The translations under genes were made by a program, and so were the position numbers. The notes beneath the pieces are model-generated. The model was not told where the DNA came from, made no database searches, and worked only from the letters and a program-made list of their open reading frames with translations. This document shows, piece after piece, positions 34,351 to 46,380 of a stretch of 64,000 nucleotides of DNA; within the stretch, counting starts at the first letter, position 1; the number at the start of each line of letters is the position of its first letter. This DNA is from Heliocidaris tuberculata (lineage: Eukaryota; Echinodermata; Echinoidea; Camarodonta; Echinometridae), in NCBI GenBank assembly GCA_025618425.1, contig CM046838.1, forward strand, positions 11,970,466 to 12,034,465, given 5' to 3'.

Positions 34351-37170
34351 CTGGTAGAAAATATTCAACAAAAAAAATATATATCTAGATCTACACACTC
34401 ACACTTATGCGAGGTCAATATACTCTATACGCCGTATAATATGCACGGGTTTTATTTTCAATTTTGCGAGTCGCAAGTGGGTTGCGAATTTAACAACACG
34501 CTAAAAAAAAGGCCAAACTTCATACACAGTAGATGTGCGTCTGGCCTGGGCATCTGTACACAGTCGGCCGGCCAGCTGTACTACCAGTATTGGTACTGTA
34601 TCCGATCAATCTCAGCACTGCTACAGTACCGCAGCGTGCATGGCTGTATCATGTGGACCATGGAGAAGCTTAATCACCACTTCTCTTTGCAAAAGTGTAT
34701 CATCATTGCTGTTTGTAGTTTTCAGAATTTCCTGATCGCGAATTTAACCACTCGTGTATAGAACTTACCAGGCTATTTCGCAAGTGGTTAAATTCGTGAT
34801 CGGGAAATTATGTACATGTACATGAAATATATGATGTATTATGTACAGTAGATAACTTTGCACACATACATCTATACTGCTGAAATTGCCTACAATAGGG
34901 GAGTGTGTATTCTCAAACTTTTGTGGGAGTTTCAGAAGAGTAAACTCACCAGGAAAAAAACAGCCTGAAAATTTCACTTGATCAAGGTGATAGAGATCCA
35001 AGTGAAGGAATTGTATAGAAATAAGACGTTTTATCATCCTAAAACATAATAAACAAGTATTTTTTGAGAATTTGGGAGATTTTCTGGTATTTTTAATACT
35101 TTGACAAAGAGGTCGACCGCCCCCAAAACTGACACAGCCCTACATTGATGCACTATTCGAGGATAGATCCCTGTATTTTTGCATGGTGATGCATTGCTGA
35201 CATAGATTAAAGATTTTTCTTAATTGCTGAGCATTGTATGTATTGTAAGTGTCCTCAAAAGAAAGATGATAAATAAAATTAGAAATGCCAATGGCAATGA
35301 TGCAACAATAACACCGAACATAATAAAAATTATGTGGAAGATGCAAGTTAACACATGCATGTAGCACATTTGTATGGTAGTGTGACTATATTTTGTGTGT
35401 GATCACTCATAGCGACTTTACTATACTTCGTGTGTAGACTCTAGGCAGTCATGCACCTCAACACTTTCAAAACACCACTGCACAAAAGTCACCAGCATTC
35501 ACTCAAAATCGGCATTTAATTTACAAAAACCGACACCAACATATCCATGAAATACAATAACTTCAACTCACCGATGTTGGGAAAGATAATTCCAAAAATG
35601 AAATTCGTAATTTACTGTCAGTTCTGGCGAAACGGGGTATCGCAAGTCATTGTGTACATTTCCTGATCGCCCGAGCGCTGATATTTCCCCAAAAAAATAT
35701 TCAGCCGTTCAAAATTCGGTCAGTATCGCACACGCGTAAAAGTCCTGATTTTCCGTGTGCGCGACCCCCGAGTTTCTTTGTGAACAAAAATTAATTGGCC
35801 AAGTTTACTTTGAAACATCGGCGGAATGAAAACAACATGCGATAGCGAAAAAAATCGGCAGGGATTTTTTCGGTTTTGGACATGATTTTGACTTTAGATT
35901 TTGCTGGAAATATCAGTTCTTCCTAACGACCATTTAATGTAGGAGTAAGATTTTTAAGAGCTGAATTTGAAAGGAATTATTTGAAATATTTATCTTATTC
36001 CCCCCCCCATACCTTTAGTACATGCGATGGAAAATGAGTAGTATTTTAGCATTCGTCTCGCTTAGTGGTCAGTATGACCACTATTACTTGGTGTGCGTGT
36101 GACCAAACTTTGCGCACAGGGCATCTAAAAAAACTAGAAAAGATTTGGGAAATCTGATAGCATCAATGGATAGAGGAACCTAAAATTACCTAGCGACGAT
36201 ATTTTCTTTGAAATTGGGTGAGAAATTGTGAAAATATCGACAAAAGATTGGCACATTTTGCTAATTATTGCATCCATTCCAAAAATATATGAAGTTACCG
36301 ACAAGGGTTTAGATATCTTCATTTTGGGAAATGTCATCAAACTCTTAAGTAAAACGTTATTATACCAAATGATTGTTTGATATATTGCCTTGCAAAAGAT
36401 GCAATTGTCTTATCTTTAATGGACTGCTACGTTGCATAAATCAGATGTACACTCACATGCGCGAAAGTTGGTTTAGTTGTTTTTATGACCTTTTTTCAGT
36501 TCCAGCGCTATGTGATCCGTAATCAAATTTTGAGATCGCGATACATGTATCTCCAAATTTTCTTTTTGGAACCATTTTTAGTCCCAAATTTTGCTTAGTT
36601 TAGTATAAATCTATCTCAGTCAAACCGCAGGTCCCCCAAAAGTGCTCTATTTTATTTCCAGTTTTGCTTGACTGGGTCAGTCTCTGAATACATAATGAGC
36701 AGGAATCCCCTGGAACATCTGATTTCCAAATGATTGAATGGAGTGGTTAACATTTACTGATTCTCATGATTTATACATCAAATAAAAGAGGAGGAATTAG
36801 AGATTCATGACATACTCTATTTGTCTATGAAAAATGTGACAAAATTGGTGAAAAATAATGTTATTTTATGACCAAAAAATGGAAATGAAATGAAAAGTAA
36901 ACCTGTAAAAAAACTCACATAGTTTCATTATGAGCCAGGCTGAATTTTACATGAGTGTAAAGGGCAATATCTATACTTTACAAATATTGAAATAATATTT
37001 ATGTACACTTAATGACAGGGTCAGGATCCAGCAAAATGTAACCAAAGTACACATTGGCCGGAATTCACAAAGGTGGTTTTTGGTTTATGCAGATTTCGTG
37101 GTATAAATACGATTGATTTAGCGCATACACTTGAAAAGGTCCAATAATGAACGCGCGCTGGTCGCGCGTG

Positions 37171-37314
37171 GTTGGCAAAAGCGCTAAATTCATGCTTGTT
37201 GCCATGGTTCAGAACCATGGTTTATGTAAATTCAGACCATGGTTTATTTAGATTAATTTACATAAACCATGGTCTGAACCATGGCAACAAGCGTGAATTT
37301 AGCGCTTTTGCCAA
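37171..37314. repeat. 144-bp palindrome
   Basis: TTGGCAAAAGCGCTAAATTC and GAATTTAGCGCTTTTGCCAA are the outer ends; arms of about 60 bp include CTTGTTGCCATGGTTC with only a few mismatches. Probably a MITE core. Confidence 0.85.
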
Positions 37315-37366
37315 ATATTCCGAACAGATTGTATTACCGAACGTGTAAAGTTAAGCACCTAAAATG

Positions 37367-37402
37367 GGTTTTCATACGCGTGGGATTACGCGTATGAAAA
37401 CC
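37367..37402. repeat. Perfect 14-bp stem hairpin
   Basis: GGTTTTCATACGCG, 8-nt loop, CGCGTATGAAAACC; nested inside a looser inverted repeat with ACCGAACGTGTAA (from 37336) and TTCACACGTTCGGAATTACGGT (to about 37462). Confidence 0.9.
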
Positions 37403-38532
37403 ACACTATTGATACCAAGGTTGTTTCTTTTTCCCATAGGTTTCACACGTTCGGAATTACGGTACCTTTTTCAAGGGACCAAAACGCCGCGTCGTTGGGA
37501 AGGGGTTCACTCGGAAGGGAATATCGTATTAAATCTACGTTGTCTTTTTAAAATTCCATCAACTTCTTTTTTTGTAGGTCTTTGAGCATTCAATATGTAT
37601 AGTTTGACAGATATTCGTTTCATATTTTATTTGCTATCGTTGATTTTCTGAAAAGTGTTCGGACACTGGATCAACCACCATACATTGGATGAGTGCCGGC
37701 TATATACATTCGCCTCCACAAAGTGACAGAGTCATATAGACCCTATTAAATAGATTCACACATTCACTCATGCATCGATTTCTCTCCCGTGTCCCACTCA
37801 CACATGCGAGGTTAGTGTAGATGTGCATATGTGTCCCGTCTTCTTTATTTACCATTGCATTGATTTTCCACAAAATACAAACACAAATCCTAGCATTTGG
37901 GACTGTAGTGTTCACATTTCTGAAAACAAGCCCGTTTTTCATTGATAATGATACATTGCACTCACAGATCTTGGCTTCTTTTTGTAGTGGTACCGATTGA
38001 ATTGAAATATCATTTTTGAACTGCATACATCCACACATATCATCAAAATCAATAGGAAACCGCAAATCTTTGTCGCCAATTTGGTAATACTAATAATGTA
38101 GGAAGTCATCATAGTGAGTCGTGCAGCTGCTGCAGACTAGTTGTTGCTAACTTGCTACGTAGACTACCTAGCTACCTACCTGCATACAAAGACATGACAA
38201 GTAGATGAGGAGTCTAGTACAACTAGTCTAGTAGGCTAGGCCTAGATAGGGGTTATGGGCGGAGGGGGGGGGGGGGGACGAATTCCGACGACCCGTATGT
38301 AGATATTTTATTTTAGAGGCCAATAGTATTAGGCTTATGCAAGAATTATCCTCTCTCGTAACGCCGAGGAGTGAGACTGAGAACCTTGCCGGGTCTGACA
38401 TACATGTATGATAATGAGCTGTCATATAATTAATCGTGCCCGGGAAATAAACTTTTAAGTACAGTATAAAACTTATAGGCCCTCATTCATTATAACGTTT
38501 TATTACTGTATAGTAGGTGGCTGTACTTGCTC

Positions 38533-38563
<31 letters not shown>

Positions 38564-38649
38564 TGGGGGGTGGTAGGCCTATAGGGGAAGCGTATCGCTC
38601 AGGGAGCTAGGGGCTAGGGGCTGTGAGGTCAGGCTCCCTCCCTATATAG

Positions 38650-38659
38650 TATATATATC

Positions 38660-38756
<97 letters not shown>

Positions 38757-38775
38757 AATATATATATATATATAG
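38650..38775. repeat. (TA)n microsatellite
   Basis: Nearly pure TA dinucleotides, about 125 bp, directly followed by a dispersed repeat tail. Confidence 0.95.
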
Positions 38776-38945
38776 CAATGTGAGCGCCACGGCCCATTGC
38801 TGGAATACTCCCCAGGGAGTGGAGAATGTGCATACATTGTGTGCGGGCAAGCCAGAATCCGATGACCGGGGTAATAATATATCTGTAAAGCGCTTAGACA
38901 TCTCCGATGTATTAGGCGCTATATAAAAGCGGAATATTATTATTA
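38776..38945 (+). mobile_element. Dispersed repeat (SINE-like tail)
   Basis: GAATACTCCCCAGGGAGTGG and GTAAAGCGCTTAGACATC with GGCGCTATATAAAAGC and terminal (ATT)n. I recall such tails from dispersed repeats of marine invertebrates; the (ATT)n end supports a retroposon. Confidence 0.45.
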
Positions 38946-39687
38946 TTATATATATATATACACATGTATAAAAAATAAAAAAATAAGTTGCTTTGTGGTA
39001 TTAAAACCTTGTCTGTTAATTTTAAAGTAAGCACATGACAATGATCAAAACTATATAGAGCGCCCGTAAAGCAATTCTGCAATTTTTAGTATGAGACTTT
39101 CCATCTCACTTTTGAAATCCAAGTTTTTATGAATAGACCCCTACTCTTTTTCTTCTTAATACGGGTTGGATAGCGTTACTTATTTTGTGGCGATTTTCTA
39201 AATTTCAGGAAAGGGATGGGTCCGACACACTCTATTTAAGACTGGTGTCCCCGGGCGCAGACCTACATTTCAAATTTCCATTCTACGGTATTTTAGAGTT
39301 GAATGATTTAGTAGAGCAGGAAGATTTTCAATTTTGGAATGGTGAAACAATGCATCAAAGGATATTTCAGAGACTATAGACTATGTGGCGTTGCCTATTT
39401 CATTGCACTTTCCCAGAAAAAATCGTAAAATAAAGATCTCCCACCCCAAAAATTTGCAGGGTCGTCTCCCTCTATTTAGACTCACTCAGGGGTCTCGACT
39501 TATTTCATGCAAGTGTATTTTATAATAAAGATAACAAAGAAAACCTTTAAAAAAAGAGAAAACATTGAAATGAGATGAAAAGATATAGTCAGAAGTAATC
39601 GAAAAACAGGCATACATGATGATACCTTAAGTGCTCAGATACAAACCTAACTTTGCGGTCGCCTTGAGAATTGAGAAAGTTAGAGAA

Positions 39688-40358
39688 TTTTTGTGACATA
39701 TTGTCCCCCCCCCCCAAAAAAAAAGGGGGTAACAAAAAAAAACAACAACAAACAGTGATGCGTCGACAGTTGTAGCTTCCCAAATTAAATCACTGGATCC
39801 CAAATGAAAGTGGAATTCAGACTGGATTCTTTTTAAAAAAACGATAGAATTTCACACTTTCTAATTCACCAGCATCGGAATCGGGGGAGGGGTGTAGCCG
39901 GCCTCCCATTTCGTTTTCTTCAACTCTCGTCAGAACTGATCATTGCGCCCCTCCCCAAATCAGTACCTGAAAATTGATTGAAAACATAGCCTAGTTTTAA
40001 AAGTTATTGAACTCTTATTTTTTGTGACATATTGTCCCCCCCCCCCCCCAAAAAAAGGGGGGGGGGTAACAAAAAAACAACAACAACAAACAGTGATGCG
40101 TCGACAGTTGTAGCTTCCCAAATTAAATCACTGGATCCCAAATGAAAGTGGAATTCAGACTGGATTCTTTTTAAAAAAACGATAGAATTTCACACTTTCT
40201 AATTCACCAGCATCGGAATCGGGGGAGGGGTGTAGGCGGCCTCCCATTTCGTTTTCTTCAACTCTCGTCAGAACTGATCATTGCGCCCCTCCCCAAATCA
40301 GTACCTGAAAATTGATTGAAAAGATTAGCCTAGTTTTAAAAGTTATTGAACTCTTATT
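39688..40358. repeat. Recent tandem duplication, unit about 331 bp
   Basis: The segment from TTTTTGTGACATATTGTCC (39688) is repeated from 40019 with very few differences apart from the C/A/G homopolymer lengths (for example TAGCCGGCC against TAGGCGGCC). Confidence 0.95.
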
Positions 40359-40370
40359 CTGAAGTCGTTC

Positions 40371-40372
<2 letters not shown>

Positions 40373-40421
<49 letters not shown>

Positions 40422-40436
40422 TCTCTCTCCCTCTCT
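40373..40436. repeat. (CT)n microsatellite
   Basis: About 32 CT units with two CCT interruptions, directly after the tandem duplication. Confidence 0.95.
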
Positions 40437-40588
40437 GTTGCACATGACTAATTTTCATCCTTGATTAAAAATGCAGTTCCTGTTTACGGAATAGACAATT
40501 GCCTTGATCTAACATGGATTCCTTTTTGTTTTGAAGGTATATAGTGGCAAACTTTTGCGTGTACAGGCATCAATTTGCTAGCTCTATT

Positions 40589-41272
40589 GGCCCTATCACA
40601 CATACCCGACGCACGGCCCGCGCACTGAAACTCACTTTAAAAATAGAAAATAACTTCAGTCTTCAGTGCGTCGTTGTGCGCGCAACTTTTTGTCAGGATT
40701 TGGGAGAAGCTAGCGAGTTAACAACGAATGGACAGCGTGTTGCTAGCTCGCTGCACGTATACATGACGCTTACAGAGCGCATACAGAGCGTATACACGAC
40801 GCACGTGTTAAAAATTCTAGGGAATGCACAGCGTGTTGCTAGCGCACGAAACGAATTGTCCGCGCAGGCACCGCGCATTCAACGCACAGCGGTCACGTGA
40901 CTGTGCGGCTCGTCTTGCATGCCGTCATCTGCAGTGCAGCGACGAGTGCACAAACGAATACCCAGCGTGTGCTCCGCGTGCGTCTGGCGTTGGTCCAGCG
41001 CGCTCGACGCGTATCTGGCGATGGTCCAGCGCGCTCTGCGTGTGTCTGGCGTGCCCCTGGCGAATACATTCATGCGTCGAGCTCCGCGCACATTTTTGTG
41101 CATGCACAAAAATCCCGACGCACAGAGCGAATGACAACGAATGCATAGCGTTGGTTCAGCGCGCTCGACGAACGAGTAACGAATACTGACGCACACCCAG
41201 CGAAAGGCAACGCACTGGCCAAAATTGCTCATTTTTCAGTGCGCGGGCCGTGCGTCGTGTATGTGTGACCAG
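40589..41272. mobile_element. GC/CpG-rich fold-back element
   Basis: The left end TCACACATACCCGACGCACG and right end CGTGCGTCGTGTATGTGTGA are complementary, and arms continue GGCCCGCGCACTGAAA. The interior repeats GCGTTGGTCCAGCGCGCTCG and ACGCACAGCG units. Far richer in CpG than its surroundings; open on several frames only because of base composition. Confidence 0.75.
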
Positions 41273-41584
41273 CACTTAAATGACATACCTTATCCAAGAA
41301 AATAGGGAAGTAGGCCTGTAGTATATTGAGTACATCCGGTGCACGCCATGGTAATTCTTCATCTTTTTTACAACTTGACTTACAGCTGCTGCATTTCTGT
41401 TCTTGTCTTTAATTGGTTATCTTTATAGCGCATCTTTCCAAAAACTTAAAATAATTTTTTGCATAGAAAGCAATTTGTTCCTCGTTATACATGAGGTCTT
41501 CGATGTTCTCAATTTCCTCAGGATTTCCTATCATTTGAAGCCATGAGATCACTTTTTTCCCCTTTTTTCTCTGTCTTTTTTTTT

Positions 41585-41790
41585 CAGATTTCAGATTTTA
41601 GATTTCATAGATATCATTTCATCTCATTTTCATTTTCAAAGTAACAATTAACAGTGCAAAAATAATTTGTCAAAGAAACCAAAGTGCAGTTCCATGTTCC
41701 GATCATTAAAAGCAAAATTAAGAGCATTAACGGTTTAGCTAATAAGAAAAAAATATCTGTAAACACTACATTAAAAAGTATTTAAATGAA
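41585..41790 (-). mobile_element. LINE-like 3' end fragment
   Basis: Reverse complement ends in ATGAAATCTAAAATCTGAAA repeats, like the short tandem repeats that terminate CR1-group LINEs. No coding part. Confidence 0.35.
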
Positions 41791-42507
41791 AATATGAATG
41801 AAAACAGAGACCAGCAAAAAAGCAGAGCTTGTGGATACGCTGGTCCCTGGCAAAAGGGACGGGTACATAACAATTATCATGCAATGCATTACAAAAATTA
41901 AACTTAACAATCTGCATATGAGAAAAAGGCAGAAAAGAAGGAGAAGTTTTTTTTTTTTTTTTAAGGAGACAGATCCATGGCCATGGTAAACAAATAATTT
42001 TTTTTATCCAAGAGAAAGTGAAGATAGATAAATAACAAAGAGTAACTTGAAGGAAGACAGAACAGGAGGGACAGAGTGGCAGGTATATAGGGAGGATTAG
42101 GGTGGGGATGATCAGGAGGGGGCGGGGGCGGGATCTCGAAGGTTTTATTTAATTCATACATTTCCATATAGGCCTATACACAAGCAAACAAAATATTATT
42201 GTTTATAATGGATAATGGATGATGTCAGTGCTTAAATTACTTGCATTAGGGATATATCAGTAGCCCTTTAGGGGTCTCTGGGATTATAACATTTCTTATT
42301 TTCTTTTGAGAAAAAAAAAATCCGCCATGTGTTTATATTAAATAGCTGGCTTTCCCACCTAACCTACACAGATAACTGTTATGATTTTTGGATTTGGGTG
42401 AAATATCAATATAACCAATTAATAAAAGACATCTTGTGGCATTATGTGAAGATTTTGATAGTTTCCAGCAAAGGCATACACCCAACACCCATGGAAACAA
42501 GGAAAAT

Positions 42508-42650
42508 ATTCAGTTTCAGTTTCAGTTTCACTTTATTGTTTCATTTTTCACATTTATAGTGCTTTTACAGTATAAATGGTACAAACAATATAATTGGTAC
42601 AAACAAGATCAATGGTACAAACAAACTTGTCAGAGAAAATAAAAGAAGGT
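42508..42650 (-). mobile_element. LINE-like 3' end fragment
   Basis: Reverse complement ends in GTGAAACTGAAACTGAAACT, a CR1-type terminal repeat; a tandem of (A/T)GGTACAAACAA units lies beside it. Confidence 0.4.
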
Positions 42651-42899
42651 GAGTACCTCGTATCTATACGTTTGCATTCAGTATTAATTGAAAAGATTGG
42701 GCTAGAATAAAAGTGAAATATTGAGGAGCCTAAGGAAAAAGCTATACGCTTGTGAGTTATAGGCTCCAAAGAGTATAGTGACATAGAATATCTTCTTAGA
42801 GGCAAAATTTTTACTTTTTTTAAATAGAGAAAACGATATGTTGGGCCAAATCTTTTCCAATAATATGTTTTAACGTAGTTTTAAACAGAATTATTATGC

Positions 42900-43805
42900 A
42901 AAATTCAAAATAGCGAGCGAAGCGAGCGAGCAAATTAAAAAAAAAAAAAAAAAAAAACTTTTCGTAGAGAAAAAGTACAGAAGTTACATACAAACGTTTC
43001 ATAGTTATCTCGGAACCTCGCTGCCCAAATATGTGGATATTCTTTCTCCTCGCTGCCCGAATATGAAGTGGTGGTTGCCCGAATATCGGAACTTTGAAAA
43101 TCCTCGGGGGAAGGGGGCTGCAGCCCATTGCCAAAGGGGGACGCCTTTTGCCCCACTATCATCTTTTCATTTTCTAAATTTTGGCGAGCGAGCGAGCGTA
43201 GAGAAAATGTACAGAAGTTACATAATTATCTTGAAACCTCGCTGCCCATATATGTGGATATTCTGGCACCTCACTTTGCTGCCCGAATATGAAGTGGTGG
43301 TTGCCCGAATATCGGAACTTTGCCGAAGGCAGAAGCCTTTTGCCCGAATATCAACTTTTCAATTTCTAAATTTTTGCGAGCGAGCGAGCGAGCGAGCATT
43401 TTTAAAAAAGTTTTCGTAGTGAAAATGTACAGAAGTTACATTCAGAAGTTACATAATTATCTGGGAACCTTGCTGCCCAAATATGTGGATATACTTTCTC
43501 CTCGCTGCTCGAATATGAAGCGGTTGCCCGAATATCGCAACTTTGCCGAAGGGGGGCGCCTTTTGCCCGAATATGAACTTTTCAGTTTCTAAATTTTTGT
43601 AAGTTTTCTTAGTGAAAATGTGCAGAAGTTACATTCAGAAGTTACATGATTATCTGGGAATCTCGCACCTCATTTTGCTGCCCGAATATTAAGTGGTGGT
43701 TGCCCGAATATCGGAACTGTGAAAATCCTCGGGGGGGGGGGGGGGGGGGGCTGCAGCCAATTGCAGAAGGGGGACGCCTTTTGCCCATTCCAGCGAAGCG
43801 AGCGA
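42900..43805. repeat. Degenerate tandem satellite with TGCCCGAATAT units
   Basis: About four copies, roughly 180-230 bp apart, of a unit with CCTCGCTGCCC(A/G)AATATG, GGTTGCCCGAATATCG, GCGAGCGAGCGAGC and ACAGAAGTTACAT. Shorter dispersed pieces lie at about 49890-49995 and 55125-55195. Confidence 0.85.
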
Positions 43806-44064
43806 ACAAAAAAAAATTGTCATATTTGTCCTTCTTTTTCTTTCTTCCCCTTTTCCTTTCCTTCTTTATCACTTTCTTGAGGATATTATTTTTAAGATTA
43901 GCGATTGGATGAACAAGTTTTGTGGCATATATACTGTTCTTCGGTTTATGTGATAATGCGTTTCATAATAATGGAAAAAAGGGCAAAGTCACTTCGATGT
44001 TCGTGTTCTTCCATTAAGCTGGTGATAAGCCTACGATCAGCCTATGATCATGACATTTATCACC

Positions 44065-44245
44065 CTCCCACCTTCTCTCTTCTTTTCCCTTCTCTTTTCT
44101 TCTCCCTCTTTCTCTCCCTTTCTCTTCTCTTTTCTTCTCCCCTCTCTCTCTCCTTTTCTCTTCTCTTTTCTTCTCCCCTCTCTCTCTCCTTTTCTCTTCT
44201 CTTTTCTTCTCCCTCTCCATCTCTCTCTTTTTTTCTTTCTATTTT
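44065..44245. repeat. CT-rich minisatellite
   Basis: Repeated CTCTCTCTCCTTTTCTCTTC / TTTTCTTCTCCC blocks; gives spurious Ser/Leu or Arg/Glu/Lys frames. Confidence 0.9.
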
Positions 44246-45474
44246 TTTAGGCTGAAAAGTGGTACGGTCAATACCGTACCAACCGTAGCGGCTCCGACGG
44301 GGCCTGTATATATATTTCTTTCCCATGCATGATGCTAAGATTTCAGCTAAGTCCTTTCTTAGTTTGGAAAACTTTTAGAAAGGCATAACCTTACTCTCTT
44401 GTTCGGGTGTCAGACTTCCTTCCCCCAAGGAAATAAGCTCAACATTTTATTGCTTTCTACTCCATTAGATGTTTCAAATGTTGGGATCACAATTGTAGAG
44501 GGTGGATTCATCATATATCATATCAATCAATGACCGGCAAATGGAACCTGTTGACAGTCCATCTTTCTGAAATTAGGAGAGAGTATCTTCACCACAACAG
44601 CGCTTCTATGGAACAAAGGCCCTATCAAAATACATCAATCATAACAATTTGTGTCGCTCTAATCTCTTCAGTCACGCGCCCGATAAGATTTGCCAAGGCC
44701 GATTCAACGGGGAGAAAGTTTACACGAGCTGCATCAAAACAGTTCAAGAGTTGCGAAAGTTCGTAGACCTCGAGAACACTAGTTTGGGAAGTAAACCGGT
44801 TTCCAATATTTTCGTTTTCTAATTTTGCAAAATCTTCCAAATATAACCAACTTTTCTTCAAGTTAATGTAATTTTGCTTAATGGACATTTTAAGTATATC
44901 TAGACAAGTATATCTAGACACCGTCAGCAAGTTCTACAATCTTTATGTAAAAAGCAAACGCTCATTGTCATTTCATTCATTACACAAAGATAAGATGCAG
45001 CATTATGACATAAAGAGGTTGATTCGTCACTTTATAATCACTGAAAATGATCATTCAGGACACAGGCCTACCATTCACAGATCGCCAAAATAATGAAGGC
45101 TATCATTTTGTAATCTTCAACGAAGATTTAATGTCTGCAACATGAGACTAAAAATAGACATAATAACCCTCGTCTAGCTGGAATAGACAGCTACATACAA
45201 AACCAGCGGTCTGATGTGTAGATTCATTACCCAGAGGGGGGTAGTGTCAAAGGCGTAGCAGCCAAAACAGCTGACTGCATTGTATGCTAATGATGCGAAA
45301 ATAAACACAAGAGCCAATGTAGCAGGAGCAAGGGTGCACTGTTGCTACCTGCTCGCACAATAAACTTCATGACCATCATATCTCCTTAGGCGAGTGGTTG
45401 AGATCTTGTAAGAAGAGTTCGAACAATAAACGGTTGTCATTTATTAAGGAGTCTCTTTATGGTACAGTACTTAC

Positions 45475-45540
45475 AAAGGGCCTATAGCATCTGCACCGGT
45501 CAGCTGCTGGATCTTTCTCAGACTCGGACGGTTTGAAGTG
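45475..45540 (-). CDS. Candidate internal exon of an unassigned - strand gene
   Basis: A 22-codon frame HFKPSESEKDPAADRCRCYR then PF, bounded by an acceptor (TTTTAAACTTCCAG) and a perfect donor (GTAAGT), phase 0 at both ends. Not recognised, and no partner exon is certain. It could be chance. Confidence 0.3.
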
Positions 45541-46160
45541 CTGGAAGTTTAAAATCATTATCTCCAAGGGAAATATATCCTGGAATGAGGATTTTTTTTT
45601 TTTTTTACATAGTTTCGACCCGCCACCATTTCTTTCCTTGATGAATTAAAATGATCCTTGTGGAAAAATGAACTATGGCATATTCTGCACATTCATAATA
45701 ATTCACCTATCCCAACTTGATCGTCATTCATTTAGATAGAAAGTTGCTTCATGTAATATAACTGATAGATTCATTCGATCATATTCATTGATAGAATTAG
45801 GGTTCGGATAAGGTAGACAAAAAAAAGTCGCCGGTATGTCTGGATGGTGATATATTGTGGGATATATCTATCAAAATCGAAGCATCTACCGTTATGGTGA
45901 AAATGCGGTGAACGATACAGGCCAGCTCATTTTCATGAATTGGCGGCTCAAATTAACTTTAATCAAGATCTGAACAATGATTATTGAACTAAAATATTGA
46001 CTTTTCCATTAAAATCCGTTGACCCTACGAATGTACTGTTCAACATTTTTGATTTTTTTTTTTTTTTTTGGGGGGGGGGTATGTATGAATATTAACACCC
46101 TGGTAAATGTATTTAGGAAATAACATATTGCATGATTTCAAGTAAAAGGGCATTACAATG

Positions 46161-46380
46161 TACACTGTATAGCTGTATTTTTACAGAAAAAAAATACAGA
46201 TTAGTTCTGTATTTACCCATAACAGCTAATCTGATGTTAGTTGTACATCAATGTCGTAGGAAAAAGTAACTAATCTGTACTTGACATCAGAAGTTATGGC
46301 GACTCTGCTGACGCCAGATTTGCTGTTAGATTACAGACATTTTTTTTTTTTAAATTGCAGACATTTTTTTTTACAGTGTA
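46161..46380. mobile_element. hAT-like MITE with CACTGTA ends
   Basis: TACACTGTA at the left and TACAGTGTA at the right with adjoining A/T runs; the interior has TCTAATCTG/CAGATTAG inverted segments. Confidence 0.55.

Larger units (their letters stand above)
34400..38640. other. Intergenic or upstream region of the - strand gene, palindrome-rich, no exon supported
   Basis: A splice-donor-like CATCG/GTGAGT on the - strand near 35571 could end a 5' UTR exon. Palindromes occur at 34730-34805, 37171-37314 and 37367-37402. A 121-codon - strand frame (37700-38065) and others are unrecognised. Confidence 0.45.

Noticed and set aside
34765..35037. - strand frame next to a GTAAGT donor, considered as the upstream exon of the small Cys-rich gene
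   Set aside because: The donor leaves phase 2, incompatible with the phase-0 exon at 34350, and the alternative frame has a stop and no Met.
37700..38065. 121-codon - strand frame considered as the first exon of the DUF4787-like gene
   Set aside because: No signal peptide and no phase-0 donor in frame.
39185..39379. 64-codon frame on the + strand (GADLHFKFPFYGILEL)
   Set aside because: No recognised family, no splice sites in frame and no neighbouring exons.
40544..41232. Four long frames on both strands (up to 121 codons)
   Set aside because: They come from stop-poor CpG-rich fold-back repeats; all frames are equally open and unlike any protein family.
44625..44930. Possible eIF2B-like segment on the - strand (RVTEEIRATQ)
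   Set aside because: The resemblance rests on scattered residues only, and no exon structure supports it.
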